From Gautieria morchelliformis (Eukaryota; Basidiomycota; Agaricomycetes; Gomphales; Gomphaceae), in contig WHVA01000136.1 of the NCBI GenBank assembly GCA_015179125.1, forward strand, positions 124,001-188,000: a DNA stretch of 64,000 bases, in the 5' to 3' direction. The notes below the pieces were generated by a model that was not told the DNA's origin, searched no databases, and was given only the letters and a program-made list of their open reading frames with translations. The first letter of the stretch is position 1. Each line of letters begins with the position of its first letter. Of the stretch, positions 11,086 through 23,758 are shown in pieces. The position numbers and the translations under genes are program-made.

Positions 11086-14000
11086 CTGGGAGATTTCTTC
11101 GTGCTGTTGCTTCCTAGGGTCCAGAAGAGAGCTGTCGTGAAGTTTGATGGAAGAATTGCTACAGCCTAAGACTGGGAAGCATACCGGGCACCCTTCATTG
11201 AGGATATTTGATGACCCCTAGAGGAGCGAACTCGACCCCGACCTCTACCTCTACCTCGTTTTCCACTAGAAACTGTCACCGATGTCATAAGAACTTAGTT
11301 CAAACGAGGTGGCCTACCCTGTTTGACCGTGGCCGAGAACAAGAGACCAAATTATGTGTTGTGCAAGGCAATATTATCATAGGAGTGGCATGGTCATCAG
11401 AGAACATCTGAGTGCATCATTGCATGACGAAGTGAACATACCAGACTGGGGGCCTATCGCTTTGTGCCTACAGGAAACAGAGGTGTGTGAGCTCACAAGC
11501 GCCTTGGGTGGCATTCACCTTACCTTTGTGTACGGTGGACACTGAGATGATCTTCATCAACGCTGTGTTGCTTGTTACGCTGTTCGGAATTTTGGGGTTC
11601 ATGGTCAAAATGCACAGAAAGGCCAAAGGCCAAAGAATAAAGGTATGAAAGGCACAGGACCACGTAATGTTCGCTCACGGCAAGGTGGAAGTGGTCAAAC
11701 TCGAGCGCCGTCTCGGGAATCATGGGAAAGGCGCCGCTATTAGCCTAGTTGAGCAATACTCCAGGAACCCCTTATCTGGAGTATTGCTCAACTAGGTTAT
11801 GGCATTTCGTCGAAGAAGATCGTTGACCAGACTAATTGAACTGTTGGAGTGTCTGGGCAGACTTTTCGAATAAAATTTGAATTGGCAGGAGCCCATCACT
11901 AAAATGAATCTTACCCAGGTCCTATGGGCTCTCGGTTGGCACTAGCGACTCGTTGAGTCAATGCCGAACAAGCGATGTCGTTGCTCTCGGAGGCGGGCTC
12001 AGTTCAACTTGGAATATGATGCTGACTCGCTACTGTACTAGTACTCGGTATTAGTGACATGCTTATTAGATTTCAGTATGATACGACTTACTCCGACATA
12101 TTGATTGTGATCTCAAATAGGTTAGGCGAGTAGTCCTACTATAGATGACGTGACCTGTGTTCCCGAAGCACAGCTTATGACACTGGCAGCATTAGTACAT
12201 AATCTAGGAAATGGCGCGTTGCAAGGATCTAGCTGAGATCGATCTACAATGCCCGCATAACAATGGAGCGCCTTTCTCTATTGTCAACCGACCAGGCGGT
12301 GCGGCTCAGAGACCGCAAATTGCACGGCATAGGCAGGGCATTTTCCCTGTACTTAACCGTTGAAGTACGCCGATCCTCGTACTGTAATCAATTACATGGT
12401 CATTCTACTGAGGCTAAACGTTATGATGTAAGTTCAAAACCAATAACCTGTCGAAAAAGCTTACTTTTGTTCTCGCTCCTATCACTAGAATATAATTCTT
12501 GATCTGGCAGCCTGATGGTGAGTGGCCGGTCACGTTGGGGTGCCATCCCTGACCAATGTCTCTCATCGAAATGTCGCAGTAGCTACCTGGGTCATCAAAT
12601 GACCCGCTTAGACGTCGAGGAGCCCCTGACACAGCTCCGCCGTCGTGATGGAGCCTTGCCGCAAATGAACAGTGCCACACTGAGACTCGGAGATGCCTCA
12701 GGCGACCTGGATTCACGTCTATGCACAAGACATACCGTCGAGATGAAGTAGAATATTGACTGAAAGGTATCCAAGGTTAGTGCGACGTATATTATTGACA
12801 ACGTACTTGATCGACCAACGCTTCAACGTCAGGGGTTACCATCGGAAGTCCTACTCGTAATGTCCTTCCGAGGGACATAGATGTGGAATTTAGGGAAGAC
12901 ACCCAGCGATAGGCCCGACAAAGGCGAATGAAAAGCGCACACCATCACGGTTCCGAGTCCTCTCCACGCAAGTGAGTCGCCGCCGAGCAGCTACTTGCTC
13001 CCGAATCACACGATTGACGATGATACGCTGCTTTACAAACTTGCCGTGTCCCTGCCGTCAGGTGCATGAGTTGTGTCCGTCATCAACCGGAGACAGACGA
13101 TTGTCCTTTGCACCCAGTGTGAGAAGGTGCAGGACCCGAGAGTCCTAGCTTGTACGTTATCGCGGAATCGATGATTCTGAAGGCAGACCGTGGACTCCTC
13201 GCCAGCTTGGGAAACGTACCCTTGCCATTACATTCGCTAGTCGTATGCCGTTGGAGAATGCCGAAGTCTCACAGCCATACGATGTCGGTGATGTTCACAT
13301 TGTTCCAAAGCCATCCCACGCTGATGAACATTGAAGTTAGAAACAGGACAGAAGTTGAACTTACAGTAATCTTTCACGTCCAATCCCAAGTCTTTTCTCG
13401 TCATATCAACGGCTACGTAAACACTTGAACTTGCCTTGCATGCATCTAATATGTCAACCTGGTCTGAGGCCTTCGCTTTACTGTCAAACCTGGGACCCCG
13501 TCTCGCCTCTGGAACAAACCTCCCTCCGGTTTCAAATTAGGAGATGAACCCCTCTTACCAACAAGGTGAGCGCAGTGAGCAGTGAGGCGCTTCCCACAGT
13601 GGACGGGGTCATGATTATGTGATAAAACTGGTAGAGTCCTTCGATGGGATCGCCATTGAATATAGCAGTAACCTTAAGGTCGGAAGTCCATGGCGGACGC
13701 CACACAGAAGAATGACGAACTTGGAGCGGTGTGTGGCGTATCAACGCCATAACTAACGCTTATCGGGCGTTCTCATAGATCAATCAAGACTTCTTTTTTT
13801 CCCGAGTAACGCGGCATATTGCAGTACAGATGCTGCAGGTAAAGGTGCTTGAAAAAATATTCTGTCTATCACCGCAATTAATGCAGAAGGATTTTTTAGT
13901 GATAACCTTCTAATCAGGGCCTTCAAGCCATTGCAATAGCTTGATATTGCTAGAACCAGAAAATATGGCAGTACAAACATAGGGCGCGCTTGGTTGCAAC

Positions 14001-14110
14001 GGATAGCAGTGCACTCAGGAAAAAAAAGGTTGGCATCAGGCCTTAGTGTACATTCCATCAGGGGCTATCTGGTGGTTCACTCTGATTCTATCCGGCAGCA
14101 CGGCAATCGC
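11086..14110. other. Long intergenic stretch without a recognised gene
   Basis: Several short frames exist, such as 12,414-12,728 minus, 13,150-13,428 plus, 13,532-13,750 minus and 13,780-14,058 minus. None shows a domain, and adjoining exons with proper splice sites could not be assembled. One strong hairpin at 11,744-11,796 is listed separately. Small unrecognised exons could be hidden here. Confidence 0.45.
11744..11796. repeat. 21-bp perfect inverted repeat (hairpin)
   Basis: Arms CCTAGTTGAGCAATACTCCAG (11,744-11,764) and its exact reverse complement (11,776-11,796) are separated by 11 bases. An RNA or single strand would fold into a stable hairpin. It may be the collapsed remains of a small inverted-repeat element; no target duplication is obvious. 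Confidence 0.9.
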
Positions 14111-16728
14111 CTAAACCACTTTGTCGCTCCTTATGGCGCATTGACCAAAGTTCTGCTTCACAAGTCCCTCAGGCTTGGGAAGAATGTCCTGTATGTAACA
14201 CCTCAGCACTGATATACTGTTGAGATTAGTGCTAGACTCACATGCTCGAATATCCCAATTGGGAGTGCAAGAGTGACGCATGCGTTGGGTGAGTCCTTGT
14301 CACGGATGATCCGGTCAATGCATATGCCGCTAATAATATCAAGAATTGGTGCATACCACTACGGCACCGACGTGACTTTCCACAGGTGCGGCAGACAGAA
14401 GTAAGTCTGACAGGTAAATGAGACTTCAGATGAGACACAAGTATGAAGACAGGACACGAACATGCTTGCTCCCGAGCTTAACATACAGCAGAATCAGTTT
14501 TTCGACCAGGAAGACTATATAATTCCTAGTACTTACTGTAACCAACCTATATAGAGAAGGGGGCGTCAATGCTTAAATCTGCGAAAAATCGGGATTGCAT
14601 GTAAGGCGTGCTCTGCATACCTTCTGCAAATAGGCAATAGCATTCAGAGCCGCTTGCTTGTAGGCCACGGTCCTTTACGGTTGAGAGTAAGTATCACTGT
14701 GCCGGAGTGTGTTACCTGCACTCACGCATCCATGTTGTACTGTTTTCCATCGCCATCTATATTCCAAAGCATAAATCAAATAACCAGTGACGGAAGGAAG
14801 CTAAAGCGCACGATAATCCACGCTTATTCCTTCGAAAACAAGCTGTAGTCAAGCTCATTAATGACGTCATCTGACGTGAAAATGACAGGAGAAAGTACCT
14901 TGGAAGAGTACATTGGATCTATCGGAGATGGCTGAGAAACGAAGTTAATGGTGGTCTTAATGATTTAGGAAGATAAATAATACCAAGAAAATAGGTTGCT
15001 TTAGGGCGAACTTTTCAACGCCTCCTTTGATGATGCTGGTCTTGAAAGTGATGATACCGGCCTGCACATAACGAGGTCAGAGTATTTAGTGCTGATGCCC
15101 TAAACCCAATACATCGAGAACGAACCATTTCGATAGCACCACAGAAGGAGAGCTGGATCGGATTCGTGTCAACATCAAGCGACGATCAGACAGTGGTCTG
15201 CCAATGCATTACCTCGCCCTGTGTATGAGTTGTTGGAGATCAGTTGAATAGCTGCATAATTAGAGTTAATCCACGAACATCTCCCTGAGAGAAATGCAGA
15301 TCCCCAACAGAAAGGTTGGCTCCATTAATGTACACAGGAAAATAGCATCGCGACCCCCTTTAAACAAGTATTAATCAAAAAGACACCGTCACCGAGTTCG
15401 TTCGGCCAACCTTGACAGATTCTTAATCTATATCCAAACCAACAAGAGGGAGAAGGGTCATCACTTGAAATAAAGGAAAATGTAATAAACACATACGTCG
15501 CAATTTCCGCCATGCTCTCTTCCTGGAATAGTCCTCGCACCCTCTCTGGCAATCTTGTCTCTCACATTATTGCTCAAATCCTGCCCGACATATGCCCCTA
15601 CAGGCTCTGGCGCAAATGCAACCGGTGGAACAGCGCCAGGATGCTCTGCGATGAGACCGCATTCACGTGCATTCCACGTGTCAAGCAATTCTTGCGAGGG
15701 TGCTGTGCCGCTGCATAGGTGAAGAATTTAGTGCATAAGATGTCGTAAGTAGTCGTTGTGGCTCGCAGTGCAGTGCTGACGTACATCAGCCCTGGATGAG
15801 ATACTCCAGCGAAGCGGACGCCGGGGATGTGACGTGAACTTGCATAGATGCCTGTGGGAATGGAGAAACGTGTTAGAAGCAACTTTCACCTGCCAGAGCA
15901 AACATCGGGTCCTGACCATGGAAGTCCCAAATCGCCTTACAAGCCTTGCTATTGAATTCCCGGGCTGGAAATCGATGGCATCAACCAGAAGAATGGAATA
16001 TCATGCTTCTACTACACACCGAAAAGGCCACCTCCATTGTTCAGCTCAAAGATTCCCTGTGATTTATTCAGCAAGAATTGTAATAATGCACGTGACTGGT
16101 TTGACTTACAGTATACCCCCAAGGCATCTGCTCAAACGGGGTTACTGAGAAAGAAGTCAGCGCGAAGCGTTGAATGTCAGGAAATCCATGATGTACCGTC
16201 CAAAATGTCAACAACAAGCGCATCTCCTGGCTCTGCACCCTCGACGGCAATAGGACCAGTCAGATTGTGAACTTTAGTCAGATTCACATTCTTAATATCA
16301 TCGCTGTCTAGTTTATATCAGAACATATATTGGAGGGAAAAGACTAAATCCATCATTTAGAGGACATACTATCATTATTTCCGATCTGTGCGCCAGTCCA
16401 ATCTGTAAGAGAGTTGGCTCAGTGGTGTGACTACATATAAGCACCACGCACCAACACATTCTATTTTGAACACCTGAGAAGACATGTCTGTCATGAAATC
16501 CTACATATGGAAGACAGATTTCTCACCTGACCCGGTTTAACGGTCACGACTGGGGGTATGGCGGGACTATGATGGGGTAGCCTTGTCAGGCCGCAATACC
16601 ATTTCAACGGCGCTTGCTTACTGCCAGCGATTGTGGAGACCCTGGAAAAACTACGCTTAAAATAATAGAACATTGATTCAATACATGTGACGCACCCTTT
16701 GTTGGTCTGCTGGACTAAATGAGACCAT
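14111..16728 (-). CDS. Formamidase (acetamidase/formamidase family)
   Basis: An amidohydrolase that converts formamide to formate and ammonia, probably cytosolic and used in nitrogen supply. About two dozen tiny exons follow the family order on the minus strand: LHNRWHPAIPPVVTVKPGQ, DWTGAQIGNNDS, NLTGPIAVEGAEPGDALVV, PFEQMPWGYTGIFELNNGGG, KACKAIWDF, IYASSRHIPGVRFAG, HPGAVPPVAFAPEPVGAYVG, GREHGGNCDIKNLSR, VYINGANLSVGDLHFSQGD, LSFCGAIEMAG, YKQAALNAIAYLQK, LLSAAPVESHVGAVV, DSPNACVTLALPIGIFEH and a final exon ending in IRSDKVV at 14,111. The chosen ATG (16,728-16,726) opens MVSFSPADQQR and splices in frame to LHNRW. A more distal first exon cannot be excluded. Introns are about 45-60 bp, with GT...AG ends wherever the borders could be set. 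I saw no disruption, so it is probably functional. The intron density is unusually high for a protein of about 400 residues. Confidence 0.88.
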
Positions 16729-17555
16729 TCAAGACCGGTTCGTCAGCTCGCTTCGAATTGGAACGATCCAGACGAGATCGGTAAAGACTCACACAAAGGG
16801 ATCGACCTTCGTTTCGAAGATACAGTGCAAAACAGCACGAAGGACCCCAAATGAACACATGTCTTATTGCCTCTTCGCTTCACATTCTAGATTTCGCCCA
16901 AACGCACCTTAATGAGGGTTGGATGGGGTACTGAGTTCTCCTTCGTAGCCATTTTAGTACGGTAAGTTGGTTCTGAGATACACGTTGAACGTCCGGGATA
17001 TCGAGCAAGTCAAACAGGCGGAAGCTCAGAGTAAGTAGCGACCAAGAGGTGACCAGATAGACGGTGAGAACAACAAGTGTATTGTCCAGCTTATCAGCCA
17101 ACTCCCGGGTGTGGGACTTCGGTTGCTCAAGATCACCCGGAAAACGACTTGCCTTTTCTAAATGGTTTTTCCCCCATGCTCAAAGATAACACATTAAGTG
17201 ACCCACGTGACGGCGACACCCGAACGTGACTGTTCTGTCACTGATGTCACACCGACAAGCTTAGCTTGAGGCATGAGCAGCTTATTTTCTGTATTAGCCT
17301 CAGGGCCTCCCATGGACCTATACCTCTAAGGTTACAATGCGCCCATGTGTTCCACAAACATGATCGTAGGAGCGAGAAAAGGGAGCAGCAATCCCCATAA
17401 TGCCGCTGCGCCTTTAGCTCTTTTAAAAATAGTAGGCACGTCCGATATCTCACTGGTGCTCCTGTAAGTTAAAACCAACAGGATCCATCCAAGACATGAC
17501 TTAAGCGTGAGCGGTGCCAGAACGTAACATATCATCATCTGCTTCCATGCCGCTT

Positions 17556-17592
17556 CGATGTTCACAGGCAGTTCAACTGTCTGTGAACATCG
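17556..17592. repeat. 37-bp near-perfect palindrome
   Basis: Arms of 18 bp, CGATGTTCACAGGCAGTT and its complement with one mismatch, sit around a single central base at 17,574. There is practically no spacer, so this is a cruciform-type rather than a hairpin-loop arrangement. Confidence 0.9.
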
Positions 17593-17653
17593 ATGCGACA
17601 TAACATAGATTTGGTGGAATACCAGGCTTCTAATTCTCTCCTGACAAAGATAA

Positions 17654-17676
17654 CCCTGAAATAACTTATTTCAGGG
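17654..17676. repeat. 23-bp perfect palindrome followed by T8
   Basis: CCCTGAAATAA and its exact complement flank one central C. A C and eight T residues follow (17,678-17,685). The layout imitates a bacterial intrinsic terminator, but the surroundings are fungal, so that reading is not supported. Confidence 0.85.
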
Positions 17677-19228
17677 CTTTTTTTTGGCAGGAAACAACGA
17701 GAAGCCTTCTACTTCCACCATCTTTCTATGTTACCCTTACGCGCGTTCAAGATCACAGATACTCTCAGCCGCAAGTGCCGGAGCTCACTATACGTGAAAG
17801 GCACACCCCTGTGGCGATCATGACAGATCTGCTACCGTGAGATATGTGCCCATCTGAATGAACGGTAACAATGGAATGTCACAAGTGTTTTGTAGCCTCA
17901 GCGACGATGATGAGATCCAAAAAGACATCGTTATTGTGAGCTTATCTAGGTTGTCACATACTGTGTTCTTACTACGGTGCGTTGGTCAGATGACTAATCT
18001 TATGAGGGCGATGGATACAGCATCGCGATTCGACGGTACAACCGCCATTGTCCCAGGTTCCCGGCATCCCCACGATTTGGAAAAGCGTCACACTTGCAGT
18101 TGGGGCATGATGGCTTTCAGCTCTGGAGGAAGTATAACGTGAACAACAGAATGAGCAAACGTGGAGACAAACCTGCTGGATCAGAATGGACACCACCACC
18201 CTATATACAACAAGCGGGAGACTCCTGTCTTGTCGCTTCTGTGGAATATGTCAACCAGCCAAAGTAGTACGGGAGAGGAGACGCCACAGCTTTGACCATA
18301 GTACCTGCTGTGAGGTTAAATCTAGTTTCTGGACAAAAGCGAGCATAAAATGTTGCTTACAATAAAAGCCAGCAGCGGGTGGCACGTGTATGCGGTCGAG
18401 TGACAGCGCGGGCTCCAATCCAACCTATGCATCGTAAACTCAGCGAGGGACCGGTAAAAGTCGTTGCAGGGGGTATGAAGCGTAGCTCAGCAGGCCGGGG
18501 AGAGACAAGGTGAGGGTGGAAGTGCCCAATGGCCGTCGATGTGCGGCGACAGGCAGCTATACTAGCTGCCTGGCAACGAGCACACCGAGAGGGATGGGAG
18601 GATATGGTCATCAAGGCTGGTCCCCTAGATCAGGATTGGACGTGTGTCAATGCCTATCGGTATGCCATCTGTCATGGCATGGCCGCAAAGCAAGGAGGAC
18701 CGCCAGTCGCTGCTCGTGAGGACGCGACTATGGAGAGGGCAAGTAGATCGGAGACCGACGTGCGTTGATGGCTGTTGGTACGCCGTTCCGGAAAGCAAGA
18801 GTTGCGCGAGGATGCACTGTTATGGCGCGAAATGGGAATCGACAAGGGAGTGCCGCAGGGTGGCTTGACGAGGCATGCGACCAGGGACTTGAAAGAGGAT
18901 TATATAGGCCCTGCTCGCCAAAAACAACGATTAGGTTGAGAAGCCTGAAGGGAGACACCATGGAACTGTGGGCCAATGTCGCGTTCGCTGATGGGTGATT
19001 GTATCCGCGGAGAAAGCTGCGAAGGGTAACGGGGGGCTACTCGATGGCACTAGCTGTTCGCGTTAAGGGTAACCATCGAAGCGCTCATGGAACACATCAG
19101 AGAGTTCCACATCGAAATTTTGTAGGCGGAAGGTTTCGGCAAGATGAAACGTTCATCAACTGACGGCAGCAAATAGATACATATAATGTCCCGCACTAAA
19201 ATGTCTATAGAACTATTTTTTCGTGCAT

Positions 19229-22200
19229 TCAAACGCCCGACGACCTGGTACTCCTCCTTATCATTGTCTTCTTGGGAACGGTTCTGGCACCTCCGTCAGT
19301 ATGCGGCAGGATCTTTTTTTTCCCGGCGCCTCTGTCATCTCCCGACTCTGGGCCGTCAAACAGGGCGATGAGCTTCCTCTTCTCGGCTCTCTGACCCGGA
19401 TCTTCATAAATAACCCTCAAACTCGACTGCACCTCTTCCGAGAAAACACCACCTTTGTGCGGAGACAGGCTAGAGACGGGCGGAGATCCAGTCGCGAAAG
19501 ACAGTGCAGGCGACAGGCCACGCCCTGGTTCCAAATCCGTCTAAGCCATATGGGTATGAGATATGACAGCGAAAGGCGGATCATGACACATCAAGAAGCG
19601 TGCTCTCACCCTGGAAGGAGGTCGAGGTCTCTTGATAGGTCTACTTGAAGGTTTCTGTGGCCCGTCTGCTTCTTCTCTGACCTCCATGCTTCGCTTACCC
19701 AGCAACGCCGTGATAGCTGTCCGCAATCCCCTTGTCTCGCTGATGTGTGAAGTCATTGTGTTTGATTTGATCGGGACTTTGAGAGGTGAGGGTGAGTGTG
19801 ACGAAGGTATCTGAGTCGTCTGTTTGTCTTGCTCAATCTCCGCAGCCGATGGTCGTCGTGTGGTGTGATTAGGCTTTGGGGTCGTTGACGTAGGCCGTGG
19901 GGACTGGCCCGAAAGGGATAGAGGGGTGGACCCTAACGTGTTTGCCGCCCTCGAAGATTCGAGGGATGTGACAGACAGAAGGGCATTCGAACCAGGACCT
20001 GGATCGACAACGCGACTCGATAGAGTGGGGCACTTCGATAGCTTGGATGGTTCCTTACACTCGAGGGAGCTACCGGTTCGTGTCACAGGCTGCACCTCCT
20101 GCGAAGCTCCTCGAACCCGAGTCGGGAACATCAATTGAGAGAAAGCTGAGCATACGACGACCTCACCATTAGTGATGTCTATAATTGCCACCTCCCTCTC
20201 TTCTGTCTCTGTGGGGCCTTCCTTTCTCTTTCCTTCGATATCCATCTGCCGGCCGGTCCTGGCATCGATTAACATGGGAAAGTCTTGGCCTCTTCCATGG
20301 TCCACCTCGAGTTCCTGCGTTAGAGGTATCTTGCCACCAGTTGCAATCATGAATAGCCATTCCAAGCCTACGACGCTGACACCCCATTCTCTTGCCTTTT
20401 CGTACTTCGCACCACAACCTGAAGGACATACGAGATGGGTGGAGTGACGGGAAAATGTCAATGGTAGGTTTCCTCCTGCAAATCAAAGAGTTAAGCATAT
20501 CAATGTCATATATCAGATATATATGTTATATAACGGCATGCAAACAGATGGGAGACAGGGACTGAGCAGACGAGCGTTTTGACCATGTCAATCACAGGGC
20601 TTGGCCGCAACTGCCCAATATGCGCTTTAGAGAAAATTCAACAACTCACCAATAGCTCGCACCAAGCGTTTGGTCCAGCACGTTTGAGCAGAGTCCAACC
20701 CGGATAGGCTTATATGTAAGTTTTCAGCACCTAAAGGTGCAGTAGCTTCTCGTCAGTTTCTCACGACACGCTGAACGCGTCGACAGATGAATAGCGGTGG
20801 CAACACACCTTCGACTGGACAACTGATCTTGAGCGGAGTAAACGTGACATGTTCGTTGGGATCGCATATCCTTTCTTCAAAAATGCAGCGCTCAACCCAA
20901 CACTCAGTCCTATACTTTGCACGCTCATTCTCATCATCCTCTTCGCGCCAGAACATGCCACCACTGTCAAAAAGCTTCAGGAAGGCTGCCATTACAGAAA
21001 ATACAATGTTCACACCTGACAAGCCTTACGACAAAAAAATCTGCATCTTGATCCTCGTCTTCTGTGAGCCATTGAGCCCCAAGTTCTTCGAGTGCCTCGC
21101 GTAAAGTAGGCCCGTATGCCTCTCCAAACGCACGAAACTTATATCCAGTGAAGAGACGCGAGTCGCTTGACATTGAGGCCCTATTCGATGTCTGGGGGGC
21201 AACTGCAACGCCACATGAAGAGGAGACAATACGCCGGAACGGCTGGGGAGCGTGCTGGGGTGGGGAAGAGGACCGTGCGAACGACGCAGCGCGGTGATTC
21301 GAGAGGCGGGTCAATACGGAATTAGAGTCCGCATGAGTATCCGTCATCTGGTTCGAAGGTTTGATCCGTGGTTTGGGTCTGGGTATGTGGTCGGTTTGCG
21401 ACTTCAAGTTTGGGACTGTCGACGACGTCTGAGATTGTTCATGCCCAGAACTGTTATTTTTGGAGCAATGTGAACCCTCATCCGATTCAAAATAGCTGCG
21501 CTTTTGAACAATATGCTGAAATATACGCAGACCAATATCTCGTTGTTTGTAAGTCTGTCCATATTCTGAAGTGTCATCCCCGAGGAGTGTAGATGTGGGA
21601 ATGGAATATGGCAATGGCGTATGCTGGGAAAGGGTTGCAGTGGGAAGTTTGGAACTCTCGCCGATGGTTTCGGAGACTAATGAAATGCAACAATCAGCAT
21701 CTCAAATATTTGTCCTTCCGCAAGTACCTACTCTGTGAGACAAACTTGCGTGCTGGGCGCGCTTTCGTGATTTCATAACTAGATTCATCCCATCTACCTG
21801 TGAGATGTACATCAGTAAGGCCTTAATTGAATATTTCTACGCACCTCCAAATTCAATGCAGTCCCAGAACCATTCCTCCCATACGATACGAATCTGATCT
21901 GTCTGACTCTGTGTTCGATTATGATCTCGCGTCCACTTCAGCTTTGCACTAGTATCTGACACACAGCATAGCAGGTGTGTCGCAGTGGCATTGAGGGATT
22001 TAAGGTAGACACCACCTTCTTTCGCCAGCCACGCATGGACCTTATTGCGCAAGGCGATATCCTCCATCCCGGTAATACAGAGCTTGACGCCAGAGAAAAC
22101 AGGCAAGCGGTGGTCAGACATGGTCTGTCAAGCGGCTTCAGCAATTCCCTTACTGACGAAGAGGAAGGTTTTTTTGAGCTCGCCTGTTCAAGGTTGACGA

Positions 22201-22759
22201 CACCGCCGTTCAGCCAAGTGTGATAGGCCTCTTCCACCCATGTCGCTTTCAGAATTGGGAGATTCCGCTCGACGGCGCACTACGTTTTCTGTGAGAATTT
22301 ATACGACACCGCAGAGACGACAAGACAAGCCTTGTATTTAGCACTTCCAGGAGCATCAGCTATCAGGTGCGTGACCTTATCCGTGAAGTCATTGGATCTA
22401 ACTGCCCCCAGCTCTTGAGCGCGCGAGAACAGCGTACGCTACTGTGTCGTCAATCGCTGGATACGCTTACTTATGCGACTGGTGACTATTCACCTTGTCC
22501 AGGTCCCCTGAGGCACAAAGCACGATTCCATGAAACGGCTTGCCTCCTGCACTGAGGTCAACGGCATCGCCAGGAGCGTCATCTTCGCGCAAACCGACAC
22601 GTGGTACACTGGTCTGCCGTGATTTCGAGCTTGCGCTCGAGGCCTGTACCGGACGCAATTTGACGTTCGGTACCTGAACAGAAACAAAGTGGTAAGAAGA
22701 CGCTTCAGTATCGTAGCAAGTAATACCTTGACTGCACCACGGCGCTTGGAATTCTTCAT
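19229..22759 (-). CDS. Four-BRCT replication/checkpoint scaffold (Dpb11/Rad4/TopBP1-like)
   Basis: A nuclear scaffold protein of the Dpb11 (budding yeast), Rad4/Cut5 (fission yeast), TopBP1 family, which links phosphorylated replication and checkpoint factors to origin firing and ATR/Mec1 signalling. The start MKNSKRRGAVK splices in frame to VPNVKLRPVQ, a typical N-terminus. Four BRCT repeats are visible: FHGIVLCASGDLDK with VTHLIADAPGSAKY and WVEEAYHTWL; LPVFSGVKLCITGMEDIA with WEEWFWDCIEFGG; LFTGYKFRAFGEAYGP with YRTECWVERCIFEERICDP; and LHISLSGLDSAQTCWTKRLV with STHLVCPSGCGAKYEKAREW. A long basic/serine-rich region follows, and a last exon with SSLRVIYEDPGQRAEKRKL ends SSGV at 19,229. Introns are about 50 bp, except one of about 190 bp (near 20,475-20,660). 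It appears intact. Yeast Dpb11 also has four BRCT repeats, so the layout is complete. Confidence 0.9.
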
Positions 22760-23616
22760 AATCACGGTCGAGATGTTAGAGTCTATCCACTACCGACGCG
22801 TACACATGGACCTACAATATCGGAGAAAGTTCATACACCGACCTTTCGCGTTCACCTTCAAGTGCCTGCAGTGAGCTGCTACCCAACTTTGCTGCTAGTG
22901 CAGCTCAGTAAGATTGTATCTCCGGCTTCACTACTACAATGCATTGGACCGATCACCGCCTCTTTTTCGCGCTCTTGCACCCTCATAAATCATAATCTCA
23001 TAACCAGCCCTGAGAACCCCTGAGGCAGGCGGTACTTGGTGCATGCCACAGACTTATTCCCCAACCCTGCCATATCTCACTAGATATTGCCGATTTGGAT
23101 GCATCTTTGCAAGTTGGTGACGGTATGTACTCGCCCATAACTGAATAATATATACAATACAGAGCATTCATGTCCGTTCAGCCTAAACACAGCTACTTAT
23201 TGTCGTGACTCAAATATGAATCCGAGCTAGGACGATTAACTCGACTATATCGTACTCGAGCTCCACCTGGGGGCAGTATTTGTCCGCGGTATCAACGCGA
23301 AGGAGCGTGCACATCCCGAGGTGACGCCTGTTGGCGGCATGTGAACTGGAGACAATGTGTTCAGCTTAGCATTCGCTACATGCAAGATACAGCCCTCCTC
23401 AAGCACTAGTCCGGGACAATTCAAGTGACATATACACTTGGGGACAAAATCTCATACAGTTGACACTGGACTCATGGGTGCACGTGTTAAAGTAAGCATC
23501 ACCTCGTAACCTCGTATCCAAGCTCATGCACGAAAAGCTGATCAGTAGTCAGAGGCTCAGGTATAGATAAGATGTGGCATGTTACAGTAATAACGACTTG
23601 ATAAAAACACAGAATA
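22760..23616. other. Upstream region of the BRCT gene, nothing recognised
   Basis: This should contain the promoter of the Dpb11/Rad4-like gene. No gene, repeat or clear element is seen. Confidence 0.5.
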
Positions 23617-23733
23617 ATGGGCAATAAGTCTTCACCCTTCACCAAGAGAACCAATGGCCCAAAGCCACTCAACGATCAAGTTTACAAGGACCCTTCCAAA
23701 CCTACATACAAACTGGGTACTGGTAGAGAGTGA
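23617..23733 (+). CDS. Candidate 38-residue small protein
   Basis: A short open frame starting MGNKSSPFTKRTNG and ending YKLGTGRE. The Met-Gly-Asn-Lys-Ser-Ser start resembles an N-myristoylation signal. The composition is rich in Lys, Pro and Thr, unlike random translation. No homologue is recognised, and there is no direct evidence of expression. It could equally be the first exon of a longer gene or chance. Confidence 0.35.
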   Translation: MGNKSSPFTKRTNGPKPLNDQVYKDPSKPTYKLGTGRE

Positions 23734-23758
23734 CAGCCTGCGAAGCTTGTCTAGCCGA

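Larger units (their letters stand above)
16729..19228. other. Intergenic stretch with hydrophobic ORFs and palindromes, no confirmed gene
   Basis: Minus-strand frames at 17,332-17,601 and 16,880-17,101 contain hydrophobic runs (for example ALWGLLLPFLAPTIMFV) and could be exons of a membrane protein. I could not join them in frame or recognise a family. Frames at 18,510-18,998 look arginine-rich and non-coding. Two near-perfect palindromes (17,556-17,592 and 17,654-17,676) are listed separately. Confidence 0.4.

Noticed and set aside
12414-12728. 104-codon minus-strand ORF
   Set aside because: No motif, no joinable exons, and composition typical of chance reading.
17654-17685. Bacterial-style intrinsic terminator
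   Set aside because: Hairpin plus T-run fits by shape, but all neighbouring genes are fungal with spliceosomal introns.
18357-18998. Cluster of arginine-rich ORFs on both strands
   Set aside because: Frames overlap each other with no splice structure or recognisable domain.
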